Shown here piece after piece: positions 1 to 7,857 of a DNA stretch of 64,000 nucleotides. The position numbers and the translations under genes are program-made. Below the pieces are notes generated by a model. It worked only from the letters and a program-made list of their open reading frames with translations. It was not told where the DNA came from and did no database searches. Every line of letters starts with the position of its first letter. The stretch's first letter is position 1. Source of the stretch: Pseudomonas sp. CAN1 (GTDB lineage Bacteria > Pseudomonadota > Gammaproteobacteria > Pseudomonadales > Pseudomonadaceae); contig NZ_JASMRU010000005.1 of assembly GCF_030462585.1 (NCBI RefSeq), positions 108,589 through 172,588 on the forward strand, given 5' to 3'.

Positions 1-27
1 AGGCTAAGCCGCCATTTCCAAGTCGCG

Positions 28-147
28 GTGTATCACCCAATTCGTTTACCCGTAATAGTCTCGCACTGATTTTTAGGCGTGCAGCATGTGATACAGGGAG
101 GGCGTGCAGCGTGTGATACAGGTAAAGCGTTCAGCCTGTGATACAGC
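28..147. repeat. Three iteron-like direct repeats (25-bp period)
   Basis: Three imperfect copies of GCGTGCAGCRTGTGATACAGG lie at 77-97, 102-122 and 127-147, starting exactly 25 bp apart. The 8-bp core GTGATACA also occurs inverted at 29-36. Phased repeats like this are seen at plasmid or ICE replication origins, at regulator binding arrays, and at the multiply repeated ends of IS21-family elements. Which one applies here cannot be decided because the window starts next to them. No gene is visible in 1-290. Confidence 0.6.
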
Positions 148-291
148 GACATTTATGCCAAGCACATGCAGCGGATCTGCCAGATCAATGGATCCGAATG
201 CGCGAGAATGTCTGAAATTTTCAACATCGCCCGCTGGCTAAAGGGAGACTGGATCGTTTGTGGTTTAAACGGTTCCAGTCTGGCTTTACGC

Positions 292-411
292 CGCCATTAA
301 ATGGCAATGGACGCCATTCATTGCCATTTAATGGCGTGTAATCATTGACGTGTTTTTCTGACCACACCATTCCGTGCCAAAGCACGCCATTAATTGGCAA
401 TGAATGGCGTC
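292..411. repeat. Cluster of inverted repeats, core GCCATTWAATGGC
   Basis: CGCCATTAAATGGCAATG at 292-309 is matched by its perfect 18-bp reverse complement at 319-336. A third copy with one mismatch lies at 385-402. In addition 310-325 is the exact reverse complement of 396-411. Each unit has a near-palindromic core. This arrangement suits a site-specific recombination or resolution site, or a multi-site operator. No recombinase gene is visible nearby. Confidence 0.6.
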
Positions 412-436
412 TATTGCCCCCTGTAGACGTTCCCGA

Positions 437-1080
437 CTATCGGCATTGCCGTCGTGTTGAAGAGGCTGGCTGCGATGATCTCGGCAGCACACGGGGCGTG
501 CAGCTGTGACTCGACTCGCTGTCACTGGCGGCCTCAATGGTGGCTTGCGGCTGGGCATTCAGCCAACTTCCGAGGCGCTGCCACATGGAATCGGTGAGAT
601 CGGCCCCCTCTCCCCGCGCCGGCCAATGCTCATGCGCAGACCAAAATCCTCTGGTACAACGGGACCAAAAGCGCCGAATCGCCAAGCGCGATCGAACACG
701 AGGACGTTCAGCCCGCCGGTGTCGCGATCATGAGCCTCAGGCCCGTGAATAGGATTGGGTTGCCAAGCAAGTAAGCCGTTGCCGATAGGCCTTTAGAAGT
801 TGTCCGGTACGACGGTACGTTCAGGTTTCTTCGAGGCGAAGCGACGGTCGTTCCAGTATTCGGTGAAGGTCAGCACCTCGGAAACGATGCCGGCCCAGAC
901 GATGCTGTGGCCAGAGATGGGATTCACCTTCGAGCCTGCAAATGCGAGCACGAGATCGCCAACCTTCGCCTTCTTGCGGATGCGCGGCTTGCAGACAGCT
1001 AGCGTTACGGCCGGCGGATCGTAGTTCGGCGCAGAGCCTGCGTCCGTGGCGATCACATACGTGTGAACCCGCATAGTCAT
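437..1080 (-). pseudogene. Nmad2-like (nucleotide-modification-associated) protein, broken by a stop codon and a frameshift
   Basis: Translation from ATG 1080 gives a beta-rich start (TYVIATDAGSAPNYDPP...AVCKPRIRKKAKVGD) that I recognise as resembling the Nmad2 family, thought to act with DNA or nucleotide modification. A TAA at 793-795 ends the frame after 95 codons. The same frame then continues for 77 codons of protein-like sequence (GLLAWQPNPIHGPEAHDRD, then FDRAWRFGAFGP) to a TGA at 559-561. Near 620 the protein-like sequence moves to another frame (DLTDSMWQRLGSWLNAQ), which runs to 437. This reads as one gene of roughly 190-210 codons damaged twice. Its ATG overlaps the stop of the upstream gene (ATGA), so it was the last gene of the leftward operon. 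The family call is from memory; the broken frame is directly visible. Confidence 0.65.
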
Positions 1081-1516
1081 GTCCCCTGCGCAAAGAGCTG
1101 ATCGAGCCATACGAGCGCATCGGCACGATTCGTGATGTCGGCAACAAACTCCTGGCCACGTGCGGCGGCCTTCAGAGTCCCGGACGACGACCAGCGCGGC
1201 AATGGACGATAGGTCAGGCCAGTTCCACCGCGCGTTGGGTTCAACCAGTCAGGTACCGCCCAAATGGACGGGCTCGGGGCATGACTCTCGGTTAGTCGGA
1301 AGCCCTTATTGAACAAGCCGAAGCCTGGGCGATGAGTTTTGCGACCGTCCAGCGTTAGGCGGTCGGCAGCAATATAAAGCGTGTTGTTTTCCGTCCAGTC
1401 GGCTCGGACGTGCGGGTGTTCTTCAAGCCAGGGTTACCGCTTACCAGCCACCCCGCAGCCTCCAACTGCTCGACGATTCGGCGTTTCAATTCACATTCGT
1501 GATGGATTTGGCTCAT
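1077..1516 (-). pseudogene. Small hypothetical gene with a frameshift
   Basis: From ATG 1516 the frame reads MSQIHHECELKRRIVEQLEA then AGWLVSGNPG, and then ends early. A second frame reads LEEHPHVRADWTENNTLYIA and continues smoothly through GFGLFNKGFRLTE to the stop at 1077. The switch must lie between about 1420 and 1436, where there is a short GGG run. A one-base indel, either mutation or sequencing error, would restore a protein of about 146 aa. The family is not recognised. The gene starts about 40 bp after the PLD gene and is coupled to the Nmad2-like gene by an ATGA overlap. Confidence 0.6.
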
Positions 1517-1556
1517 GCATCCAGTCTCGCTTCCCTAATGTCCGTCCCGCCTTGGC

Positions 1557-4106
1557 TCAATTCGGAGCGCGACTTGTTGGCTGTATCGGCATCAACCCAA
1601 CTACCCGGTCACGCTTGAACTTCCGTACATCACCGAAATCCCAGAAACCGACGTTATTCTGATCAAGCTCCATGATGACTCTCGGCTCATTATCCAGGCC
1701 ATGAATCCTGCAGTATCCGCCAAGCTCCAACTCGTCGGTCTCCTTCTGTCCCTGCGACCAAGAGGAACCATAAGCCATATGCAGACCTAGCCATTGCTCC
1801 GCCTGAATGGAGGCGCTCGGAGTGTGTTTGAGTGTTCGCTGAATGCTTTCGCGCAACTCTTTACCGGCTTCCTCATCTGCAGCGATCGACGGCATCAGCC
1901 TGAGAAACACTGCATTCGTCTGCAACCTACGCCGCTTTTCGTCCGCGCCCCACATTAGGCTAACATTGGTCGTCAACTCATCGCCCAAATCCCATGCCAG
2001 CCATGCCAGCAAGGTACACAACTGCATCGTCTCGTCTGCATCGTCATTGACTATCTCGTCGATCGCGTCGAATAGCTGTGACTCCGAGCCGAGCAAGTAC
2101 CTGATACTTTCATCGAGAAGATAGCGACGGTCCCGCTCCTCTACGAGATCCTGCCCGGTTGCCCGCCAGCGCTTTTGCTTGTCGAGATGGCGCAATTCAC
2201 GAATCAGGGCCAGCACCGCGATCAGCTGGATCGATGCGCCGACCTTCCTCGATTCGTCCTGGCTCGCCAACCTCAGTTGCTCGACCATTTTCCTACTCAA
2301 AGCCCTCGCCTTTCTGGCAACGGCCTGGGCAATTTCAGCATCGGAAAATTGGGACGTCTCGACCGAACTAATCAACTCCTCGCCGCCCTCGTCTTCCAGG
2401 CCGATCTGCTCCTCTTCGCTCCGGCCAGCACGGTCAACCTCTACACTCTGAACTTCGAGACCATCGCTCAGACGACGCATGAGCACATCGATTAGATAGG
2501 CCAGATCACCGGACTTCAGCAGGCGCTGCTTGCGCTTGACTCGCGTCATATCAGCAACGCTGATCACCAACGATGCAGGACCAACCTCAGCTGCAGGCCC
2601 ATCCTGTTTCTCTCGGTGCTCACGGATAGCAGCCTGAATCTCGTAATCAGTTTGAGGCGCGAAGATGACCCTTTCGACGCTGGCGATGACCTTTGATATA
2701 TCGGCATCGCTTGACCCCAGCTCACTCAACGCCGAGCGAATCTGATACTGCCTTGAGGACCGGGAGCTAGACTCAATAACGGAAGGGTGCAGGATCATCG
2801 CCCGAGCGACCGCCCTGCCATCCTGCTCCAGCAGACAGGAGCGAATATTCGTTGCCTCGACCTCAGACCTGAACACGACCTCGTTGTCACGGAGTTCCAG
2901 TGGAGTAAGCGTCTCCAGCTTCTCCTGGTTCGGGCCAAGCAGTACGGCTGCAGTTACCGACATTGGCTCGCCCCGATAGCTGATACGGATCAGGCCATTT
3001 TCCCCGTCCGAAAAGCCCGAAAGCAGAGGCAAAGACATCTGCTGCTCAATATCGGAGACCTCGTTGCGCTCCTGGATCTCAGCGAACACCTCAGCCTCCA
3101 GCTCTGGCAACTCGAAAAGGCTGAGCATTGAAGTGGCCTCAGCAGCACGTCGGGCAGCGACGCCTGACTGGAGTACCACGGCCTCGACATTACCATTCGC
3201 CGCATCCATCCAGGCGGGCCGGCTGGGGTTCGCGCTGCCACTGACAAACACATCGGCAGCAGCGTCATGCGTTTCGAGATAGAGAACTTTGGCGTGTAGA
3301 TAGCCGGCCCGATCAGCAATCCCACGCGCATCAACATACCGGGCCATTTCAACGTCATAGCTGCCGGGATGTTGGACCGTGTCGGGATCGATGCCCACCA
3401 CGATATCTGCGGCGGGCCATTGAGCCTTCAACTTCTTGAGCAGGGCTAGCTCACGATCGAAGAACGCGCCCAGCACCGCAATCTTCCTGACCGGTGCAGT
3501 AATCCGCTCAACAAGTTGATCAATCAGCGTCTGCCGCCCTGGACCTTGCGCCATTACCGCAGGCGAGCTCATGACCCCGGCGTTAACAACCAAAGGACTG
3601 ATGAAACGGCCGATTGCTAGCGCCGACTCCAAAAGAGGTTCAGAAACCTTGCCGCGCTCCAGCTCAATCCACTCCCGAAGCATCTGCCAGAGATATCTGA
3701 GAACGGCAGCGCCCTCAGCATCTTTGGTACCACCTACCTCGATCCAATTGGTGATCTCGCGGTTGAAGCCGAGTCCCGACAGCGTGAGATTATGGCTACC
3801 CACCAAGATCGAGGCCCTCTTGGGCCCCAACAACAGGCATACCTTAGGGTGGAATGCGCCGTTCACGCCGATCGGTAAAAGCGTGTAGGCATGGCCAGCC
3901 AAGCGAGGTCGGGCCAACTGGCTTTCCCAGGAAGCGGCACACTGGCTCCGGTCCATCAGCACCACGTTATGCCGGCAACCGGCAGCAACCAGCTTTCGCA
4001 GCACTACCTCCTCATAGAAGGGCAGCGTCGCGTTGAAGGTAGTAATTAGCGAGGCCTCGTAACCTCCTCGCTTGATCACTTCGAGAAGGGAGACATCGTC
4101 AGACAC
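1557..4106 (-). CDS. Double phospholipase-D-motif (HKD-type) protein, candidate nuclease effector
   Basis: An 849-aa protein. The first PLD-type motif is H86-x-K88 followed by GSHN at 103-106; the second is H271-x-K273 followed by GSANPS at 290-295. A pair of such motifs forms one active site in the PLD superfamily, which includes restriction and defence nucleases. The first motif lies in an alpha/beta region (residues 1-340). The remaining 500 residues are helical and charged, with no family I recognise, and could sense or bind a partner. The start overlaps the end of the upstream 548-aa gene by 8 bp, so the two are probably co-translated. Context (GIY-YIG and PIN nucleases, restriction remnant, SIR2 gene) points to phage or plasmid defence; that function is inferred. 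Confidence 0.75.
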   Translation of the reverse strand: MSDDVSLLEVIKRGGYEASLITTFNATLPFYEEVVLRKLVAAGCRHNVVLMDRSQCAASWESQLARPRLAGHAYTLLPIGVNGAFHPKVCLLLGPKRASILVGSHNLTLSGLGFNREITNWIEVGGTKDAEGAAVLRYLWQMLREWIELERGKVSEPLLESALAIGRFISPLVVNAGVMSSPAVMAQGPGRQTLIDQLVERITAPVRKIAVLGAFFDRELALLKKLKAQWPAADIVVGIDPDTVQHPGSYDVEMARYVDARGIADRAGYLHAKVLYLETHDAAADVFVSGSANPSRPAWMDAANGNVEAVVLQSGVAARRAAEATSMLSLFELPELEAEVFAEIQERNEVSDIEQQMSLPLLSGFSDGENGLIRISYRGEPMSVTAAVLLGPNQEKLETLTPLELRDNEVVFRSEVEATNIRSCLLEQDGRAVARAMILHPSVIESSSRSSRQYQIRSALSELGSSDADISKVIASVERVIFAPQTDYEIQAAIREHREKQDGPAAEVGPASLVISVADMTRVKRKQRLLKSGDLAYLIDVLMRRLSDGLEVQSVEVDRAGRSEEEQIGLEDEGGEELISSVETSQFSDAEIAQAVARKARALSRKMVEQLRLASQDESRKVGASIQLIAVLALIRELRHLDKQKRWRATGQDLVEERDRRYLLDESIRYLLGSESQLFDAIDEIVNDDADETMQLCTLLAWLAWDLGDELTTNVSLMWGADEKRRRLQTNAVFLRLMPSIAADEEAGKELRESIQRTLKHTPSASIQAEQWLGLHMAYGSSWSQGQKETDELELGGYCRIHGLDNEPRVIMELDQNNVGFWDFGDVRKFKRDRVVGLMPIQPTSRAPN

Positions 4107-5745
4107 TAGCGACCTCCATCCGCTTCCGACCCGAGGCCGTCAGCCTGATCATGTGGCTTTCATCACGCTCCAGCATGCCAAGGTCACGAAGGATCTGTAC
4201 CGCCTGCCGGAAACGAGGTGTGGTCGAGGATGGTGGTGGAATCTGGTCGCCCACCACTTCCAAGCCTCGCTCGGACGGTCGCAGATGGAATGTCGAGCGG
4301 TTGGATTGCCTGAGTTTGCGCAGCGCCACTCGAAGATGGGTATCCAGACACCAAACGACCAGATCAGCAATCACATGCTCTAGAGACATCGCCTTCCAGT
4401 CGGCACTGCGGCTACGGAAGCTGATGAGGTTGATCGGATAGTCTCGCAGCGCCTCTGAAGTTATCGCCAACCCAGAATACGGCTGCCGCTCAAGGTCATC
4501 GCGAGCAGCCAGCATTGCCAACAAACTCAGGCTCTGTGAAAGCAGCGGCGCAATATTCACGCCCGGCGCCCACTCGTCAATCAACTGCCAACTCAGCTGA
4601 ATCTCATGGGCTTCATTTGTCCAATCAGTTAGCTCTGGAACATTCGCCCTACTGCTTGTAACCAGATCATCGAAACTGGCCGCCCCAAGATCACTCACGA
4701 CTCTGGAGACGGTTTCCGAACTGGAAAACCAGTCAGCGAACGCCTCGACGCTGTGAAAGACGCGTCTCTGCGCCGCAGACTGCGGTTGAAGTTCCTGCAG
4801 ACAGATGGCGAGGATTGTCTGGAAGGCCACCGACATTAAGTCATTACGCACATAGACAGCCCAGTGCATCCTGGTGGAATGCAAGGCATCGGGAATTTCC
4901 CAGGCCTCGCCATCGGGCAGCGCGGCACTATAGACACAGCCTCGGAACACTTCCTCTGTCAGGTCCCATTCGTTCGCTAGGGCGTCCGCGAGTTGCTGAA
5001 TCAGCCCCAGGCTTCGTCGTCGCTGAGTGCCTTCCTCCAAATAGCGGTTGTCAGCATCGAAAAAAATGTCTGCGAGCTGCTGAAGCTCACTCTGGCTACC
5101 GGGAATATTGCAGGCACAGAAGGAGCTCATTTCGTCGAGTTCATCGAGCGTCACCGAGTCCTTCTCGACAACCTCCCAGAACCGCTCACCAGGCACGGAC
5201 AAATCAACGCTTTGCGCAAGCGGTGCGCCATACTGGCTGCTATAGAAGCTCCAGGATCGACCAGAGGACTCCATCAGCTGTAGATCGGCCAGAGTTCCCG
5301 CGTAGTACTGCGAAAGGCCACCCAGCCGATTCATGAAGTAGCGCTGGGGCGTTTCCTCGGTCGTCGCGTAGAGGGATAACCGTAGTGGCTCACCGGATTT
5401 CAGGCTGGTGAGCGAGGGAACCAGCTTGGTGCGACCGACCATAGCGACGCCGTGTCGCTCGTTTTTGTGATCGGTCGCCTGCGCGTGCCGCTCAGCAATC
5501 AGGGTAAACAGGCAGTCCGCGCGCCGAAACCGTTCGACGAAGTGGCTGTAATCATCCTTTGCATAGCGCTGGTCATAAGACCATACCAACCAAGGATAGA
5601 ACGAGTAATAGCGCGCCCGATCGGTAACATTGGTAATGCCTGGCAGCAGCTGGCCATAGATCATCACACAGGGCGCCTGAGTGCCGAGGTGGTCAATGCC
5701 GCTACTTGCGTAGGGTGGTTTCAACCAGCTGGTGGTGAGTTTCAT
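4099..5745 (-). CDS. 548-aa protein of unknown family with a C-terminal winged-helix-like segment
   Basis: The N-terminus (SSGIDHLGTQAPCVMIYGQ, ITNVTDRARYYSFYPWLVW) is hydrophobic and aromatic but contains no clear membrane helix. The middle is helical. The last 60 residues (FRQAVQILRDLGMLE then LTASGRKRMEVA) resemble a winged-helix DNA-binding fold. I recognise no catalytic motif and cannot name the family. The gene lies 50 bp downstream of the PIN-domain gene and overlaps the PLD gene by 8 bp. That spacing suggests a fixed two-gene module in which this protein may be the sensor or DNA-binding partner of the PLD protein. Confidence 0.7.
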   Translation of the reverse strand: MKLTTSWLKPPYASSGIDHLGTQAPCVMIYGQLLPGITNVTDRARYYSFYPWLVWSYDQRYAKDDYSHFVERFRRADCLFTLIAERHAQATDHKNERHGVAMVGRTKLVPSLTSLKSGEPLRLSLYATTEETPQRYFMNRLGGLSQYYAGTLADLQLMESSGRSWSFYSSQYGAPLAQSVDLSVPGERFWEVVEKDSVTLDELDEMSSFCACNIPGSQSELQQLADIFFDADNRYLEEGTQRRRSLGLIQQLADALANEWDLTEEVFRGCVYSAALPDGEAWEIPDALHSTRMHWAVYVRNDLMSVAFQTILAICLQELQPQSAAQRRVFHSVEAFADWFSSSETVSRVVSDLGAASFDDLVTSSRANVPELTDWTNEAHEIQLSWQLIDEWAPGVNIAPLLSQSLSLLAMLAARDDLERQPYSGLAITSEALRDYPINLISFRSRSADWKAMSLEHVIADLVVWCLDTHLRVALRKLRQSNRSTFHLRPSERGLEVVGDQIPPPSSTTPRFRQAVQILRDLGMLERDESHMIRLTASGRKRMEVASV

Positions 5746-5795
5746 CGACGCCTAATCCCTTATTGCGATAAAACCATAGGTCTAAAATTCTGGAT

Positions 5796-6476
5796 TTAAC
5801 CGGCGTATCTGCTTACACAGCCTGGACACATCCACTCGCCGTCATCGTATATGCCACCGCCCATGTCGGTGCGTTGATGGCACCAGGCACAGGTGCCCAT
5901 CAGCGGCTCGTAGCTGTAGCTGTCTTTTTTCTTCTCACGATACTTCGCCTGGCGCGACGGCATCAGTTGCGGATCGGGCGGGCTAGAGAAGTTGCCGCAA
6001 TGGCTGCACCACTGCCCCCCCAAGTGATCAACGCAACTGGCTTTGCCGCAGCGCGAACAGGCATTTTCCGACGCTGGCACCACTGGCTCAGGCAACTCCT
6101 CCGACACCAGCTCATCAAGTCCTTCAATGCGCTGGCAAGCCAAGCCGTTCTTGTTCAGGTAAGCCAACAGCGGATCGAAGCCCTTGTCCTTGGACAGGAC
6201 GACGCACTTCGTCTCAGGCGCGGTCTCAAACGTACGCCCCAGTTGGAAAGCAATATGGAAATCCAGCGCGTTTTTCCCCACTCCTTCGATCTTCTGGAAA
6301 TCCACACGAGAAAAGCGATGTGCCGTGGAAGGCGTCCGTGAAGCCTTGGGGGTGTTCTGCTTGGCGCCCACAAAAATGATGGCCCGGTAGGAGCCATGGA
6401 GCACCGACAGGTCAATCTTGCCGATGTTCTCGTAGTCCACCAGGATTAAACGCTGCGACTGCTCAGCCTTAGTCAT
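5796..6476 (-). CDS. PIN-like (NYN-type) domain protein with two zinc ribbons
   Basis: 226 aa. The N-terminal half matches PIN-like nuclease folds: LILVDYENIG (D14, E16, N17), FVGAKQ, KNALDFHIAFQLG and VLSKDKGFDPLLAYL supply the usual acidic and Asn positions. The C-terminal third carries two zinc-ribbon candidates: CSRCGKASC...CSHCG, and CAWCHQ...MCPGC close to the C-terminus. Such proteins are typically RNA nucleases or nucleic-acid-binding factors. The ATG overlaps the 3' end of the GIY-YIG gene by 8 bp. A role in the adjacent defence-like operon is inferred. Confidence 0.75.
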   Translation of the reverse strand: MTKAEQSQRLILVDYENIGKIDLSVLHGSYRAIIFVGAKQNTPKASRTPSTAHRFSRVDFQKIEGVGKNALDFHIAFQLGRTFETAPETKCVVLSKDKGFDPLLAYLNKNGLACQRIEGLDELVSEELPEPVVPASENACSRCGKASCVDHLGGQWCSHCGNFSSPPDPQLMPSRQAKYREKKKDSYSYEPLMGTCAWCHQRTDMGGGIYDDGEWMCPGCVSRYAG

Positions 6477-7422
6477 TGGCTACCTCGCCTTCCGGCAATA
6501 GACCAATGCCATTCAGTTTGCTGTCCTGCCAGGCAGCGTAAGTTTCGCTGGAGCCTTCCACTACCCAGGAAGTCCGACCACTGGCCGCGCGTCCATATAC
6601 AACCGCAGCAGCAGCACTCGGGCTACTGAAGGCATAATCGTCCTTGAACACTAGATATTCGCTCCCGTCGTTGACCATTGCACCGTCGTTCACCAACTGT
6701 AGGTAAAGGTTTCGGTAGTGATGGTCCGCAGTTCCAATCCACTGAGCACGTGCCCGGGAGCCCTTTAGCACAAAGAACTCACCATCGACTTCTTGCGCTA
6801 GAGCGCGTTCTTTGCTTTTAGGAAGCTGCAGTGTGAAGCGCGGCGACTGACTAACGGGCTGCTCGGCTGGCGCAATAACAAGTTTGGAAGGTTTGATCAG
6901 CTCACGCAGGAAGTCGAAGCCCAGCACTGGTAGTACAGTACGGATCTGCTCCAGGAAGAAGGCCATATCGGCGCGGTCGGATTCTGGCAGGCTACTGCCG
7001 TATTCATGCGCGGTACCGTTGACCAGCTCGCAGCGCCCCAGATTGCCGGCGATGCCTATCAGCAGGCTTTCCAGGTGCTTCACATGGGCCTTGGTCAGGT
7101 TCTGATCCTTACTCGTGACCAGGCACACGCGCTCCCAGAAGTCCTTTCCGCCGGCATCCTCCGGGCGGTTGTGGGTTTTGAGACGCTTGGCCACATCGTC
7201 GGACTCGCCGATATACACCTTCGAACGCAGGCTGTTGTCCGGGTCGGGGCCGACCAGAAAGTACACGCCGGTGCGTGCGCACTCGGAGCGCTGCACCAGC
7301 TCGGCCAGCTTAGAGCGTGGGCCGGTCAGCACATGGCCGGTCCAGTTCATGATCTCGGCAGTCAGCAGACCATTAGGCGTGCCATCTACCAGAAACAGAC
7401 GCAGGCTGCGGCCTTGGCTCAT
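6469..7422 (-). CDS. GIY-YIG nuclease family protein with DUF4357-like C-terminus
   Basis: 317 aa from ATG 7422, chosen because this ATG overlaps the upstream stop (ATGA) and the protein-like sequence begins here. The GIY-YIG motif is visible as GVYFLVG (52-58) and [17 protein letters not shown] (68-84, with R80 following). The C-terminal 90 residues ([18 protein letters not shown]...) resemble the DUF4357 module often attached to GIY-YIG or restriction-linked proteins. Such genes are common beside type I restriction genes, which fits the hsdM remnant just upstream. The substrate is unknown. Confidence 0.8.
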   Translation of the reverse strand: MSQGRSLRLFLVDGTPNGLLTAEIMNWTGHVLTGPRSKLAELVQRSECARTGVYFLVGPDPDNSLRSKVYIGESDDVAKRLKTHNRPEDAGGKDFWERVCLVTSKDQNLTKAHVKHLESLLIGIAGNLGRCELVNGTAHEYGSSLPESDRADMAFFLEQIRTVLPVLGFDFLRELIKPSKLVIAPAEQPVSQSPRFTLQLPKSKERALAQEVDGEFFVLKGSRARAQWIGTADHHYRNLYLQLVNDGAMVNDGSEYLVFKDDYAFSSPSAAAAVVYGRAASGRTSWVVEGSSETYAAWQDSKLNGIGLLPEGEVAND

Positions 7423-7658
7423 ACCGTTTCCCTCAGATCGATCTGGCCGGTGCCAGCGGCGCAGTCGTACACAGTGCGCACCACACCGTCGCCATTGAGT
7501 GCTTGGTGATCCGGGGGGAACTCCAGGGTGGTGGTCAGGCGCACCACGTCGCGCGGGGTGAAGGGCAGAATGATGCGGCCGTAGATGGGCTGTTTGAAAT
7601 CGCCACGCAGCACGTCGGCCACGCTCCAGATGAAGTCGGCGAGGTTTTGCTGGTTCAC
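7419..7658 (-). pseudogene. hsdM (type I DNA methyltransferase) remnant with internal deletion
   Basis: From GTG 7658 the first 30 codons ([20 protein letters not shown], then [12 protein letters not shown]) match the N-terminus of HsdM. The frame then jumps directly to [14 protein letters not shown] and [13 protein letters not shown], which is the SAM-binding motif I region normally more than 100 residues further on. It ends just after that motif. So an in-frame internal deletion plus loss of the C-terminal two thirds has left a 79-codon remnant. Its stop overlaps the GIY-YIG start (ATGA), so it may persist because translation of the downstream genes depends on it. No hsdR or hsdS is seen. 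Confidence 0.75.
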
Positions 7659-7812
7659 GCGGCATTCCTTCCACGGGGCAGGGAAGGCGGCGCTGCGACA
7701 CTTCCCTGCGAGCTGTGTGTAATCGATGCCGCACCTTAACCGGTTGGGTAGCCTGGGGCCAGTAGGTGCCACCGGGTGAGGCACTGACTTTCCGGGTTAG
7801 TTAGCCGAGGCA

Positions 7813-7832
7813 AAGCCCCGGGTACGGGGCTT
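7813..7832 (-). terminator. Hairpin downstream of the membrane-protein gene
   Basis: AAGCCCCG and CGGGGCTT form a perfect 8-bp stem with a 4-nt loop, 25 bp beyond the stop at 7858. The T-run on the minus strand is short, so the terminator call is weak. No gene is visible in 7659-7857. Confidence 0.4.
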
Positions 7833-7857
7833 CATCACATAGCGCGTCTGGATGAGA

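Noticed and set aside
1-69. C-terminus of a transposase gene at the left edge
   Set aside because: A plus-strand frame is open to 69, but 22 codons with no recognisable motif are not enough to claim a gene.
328-752. Short open frames on both strands at the left edge
   Set aside because: Mostly composition artefacts around the repeat cluster; the only protein-like parts belong to the broken Nmad2-like gene.
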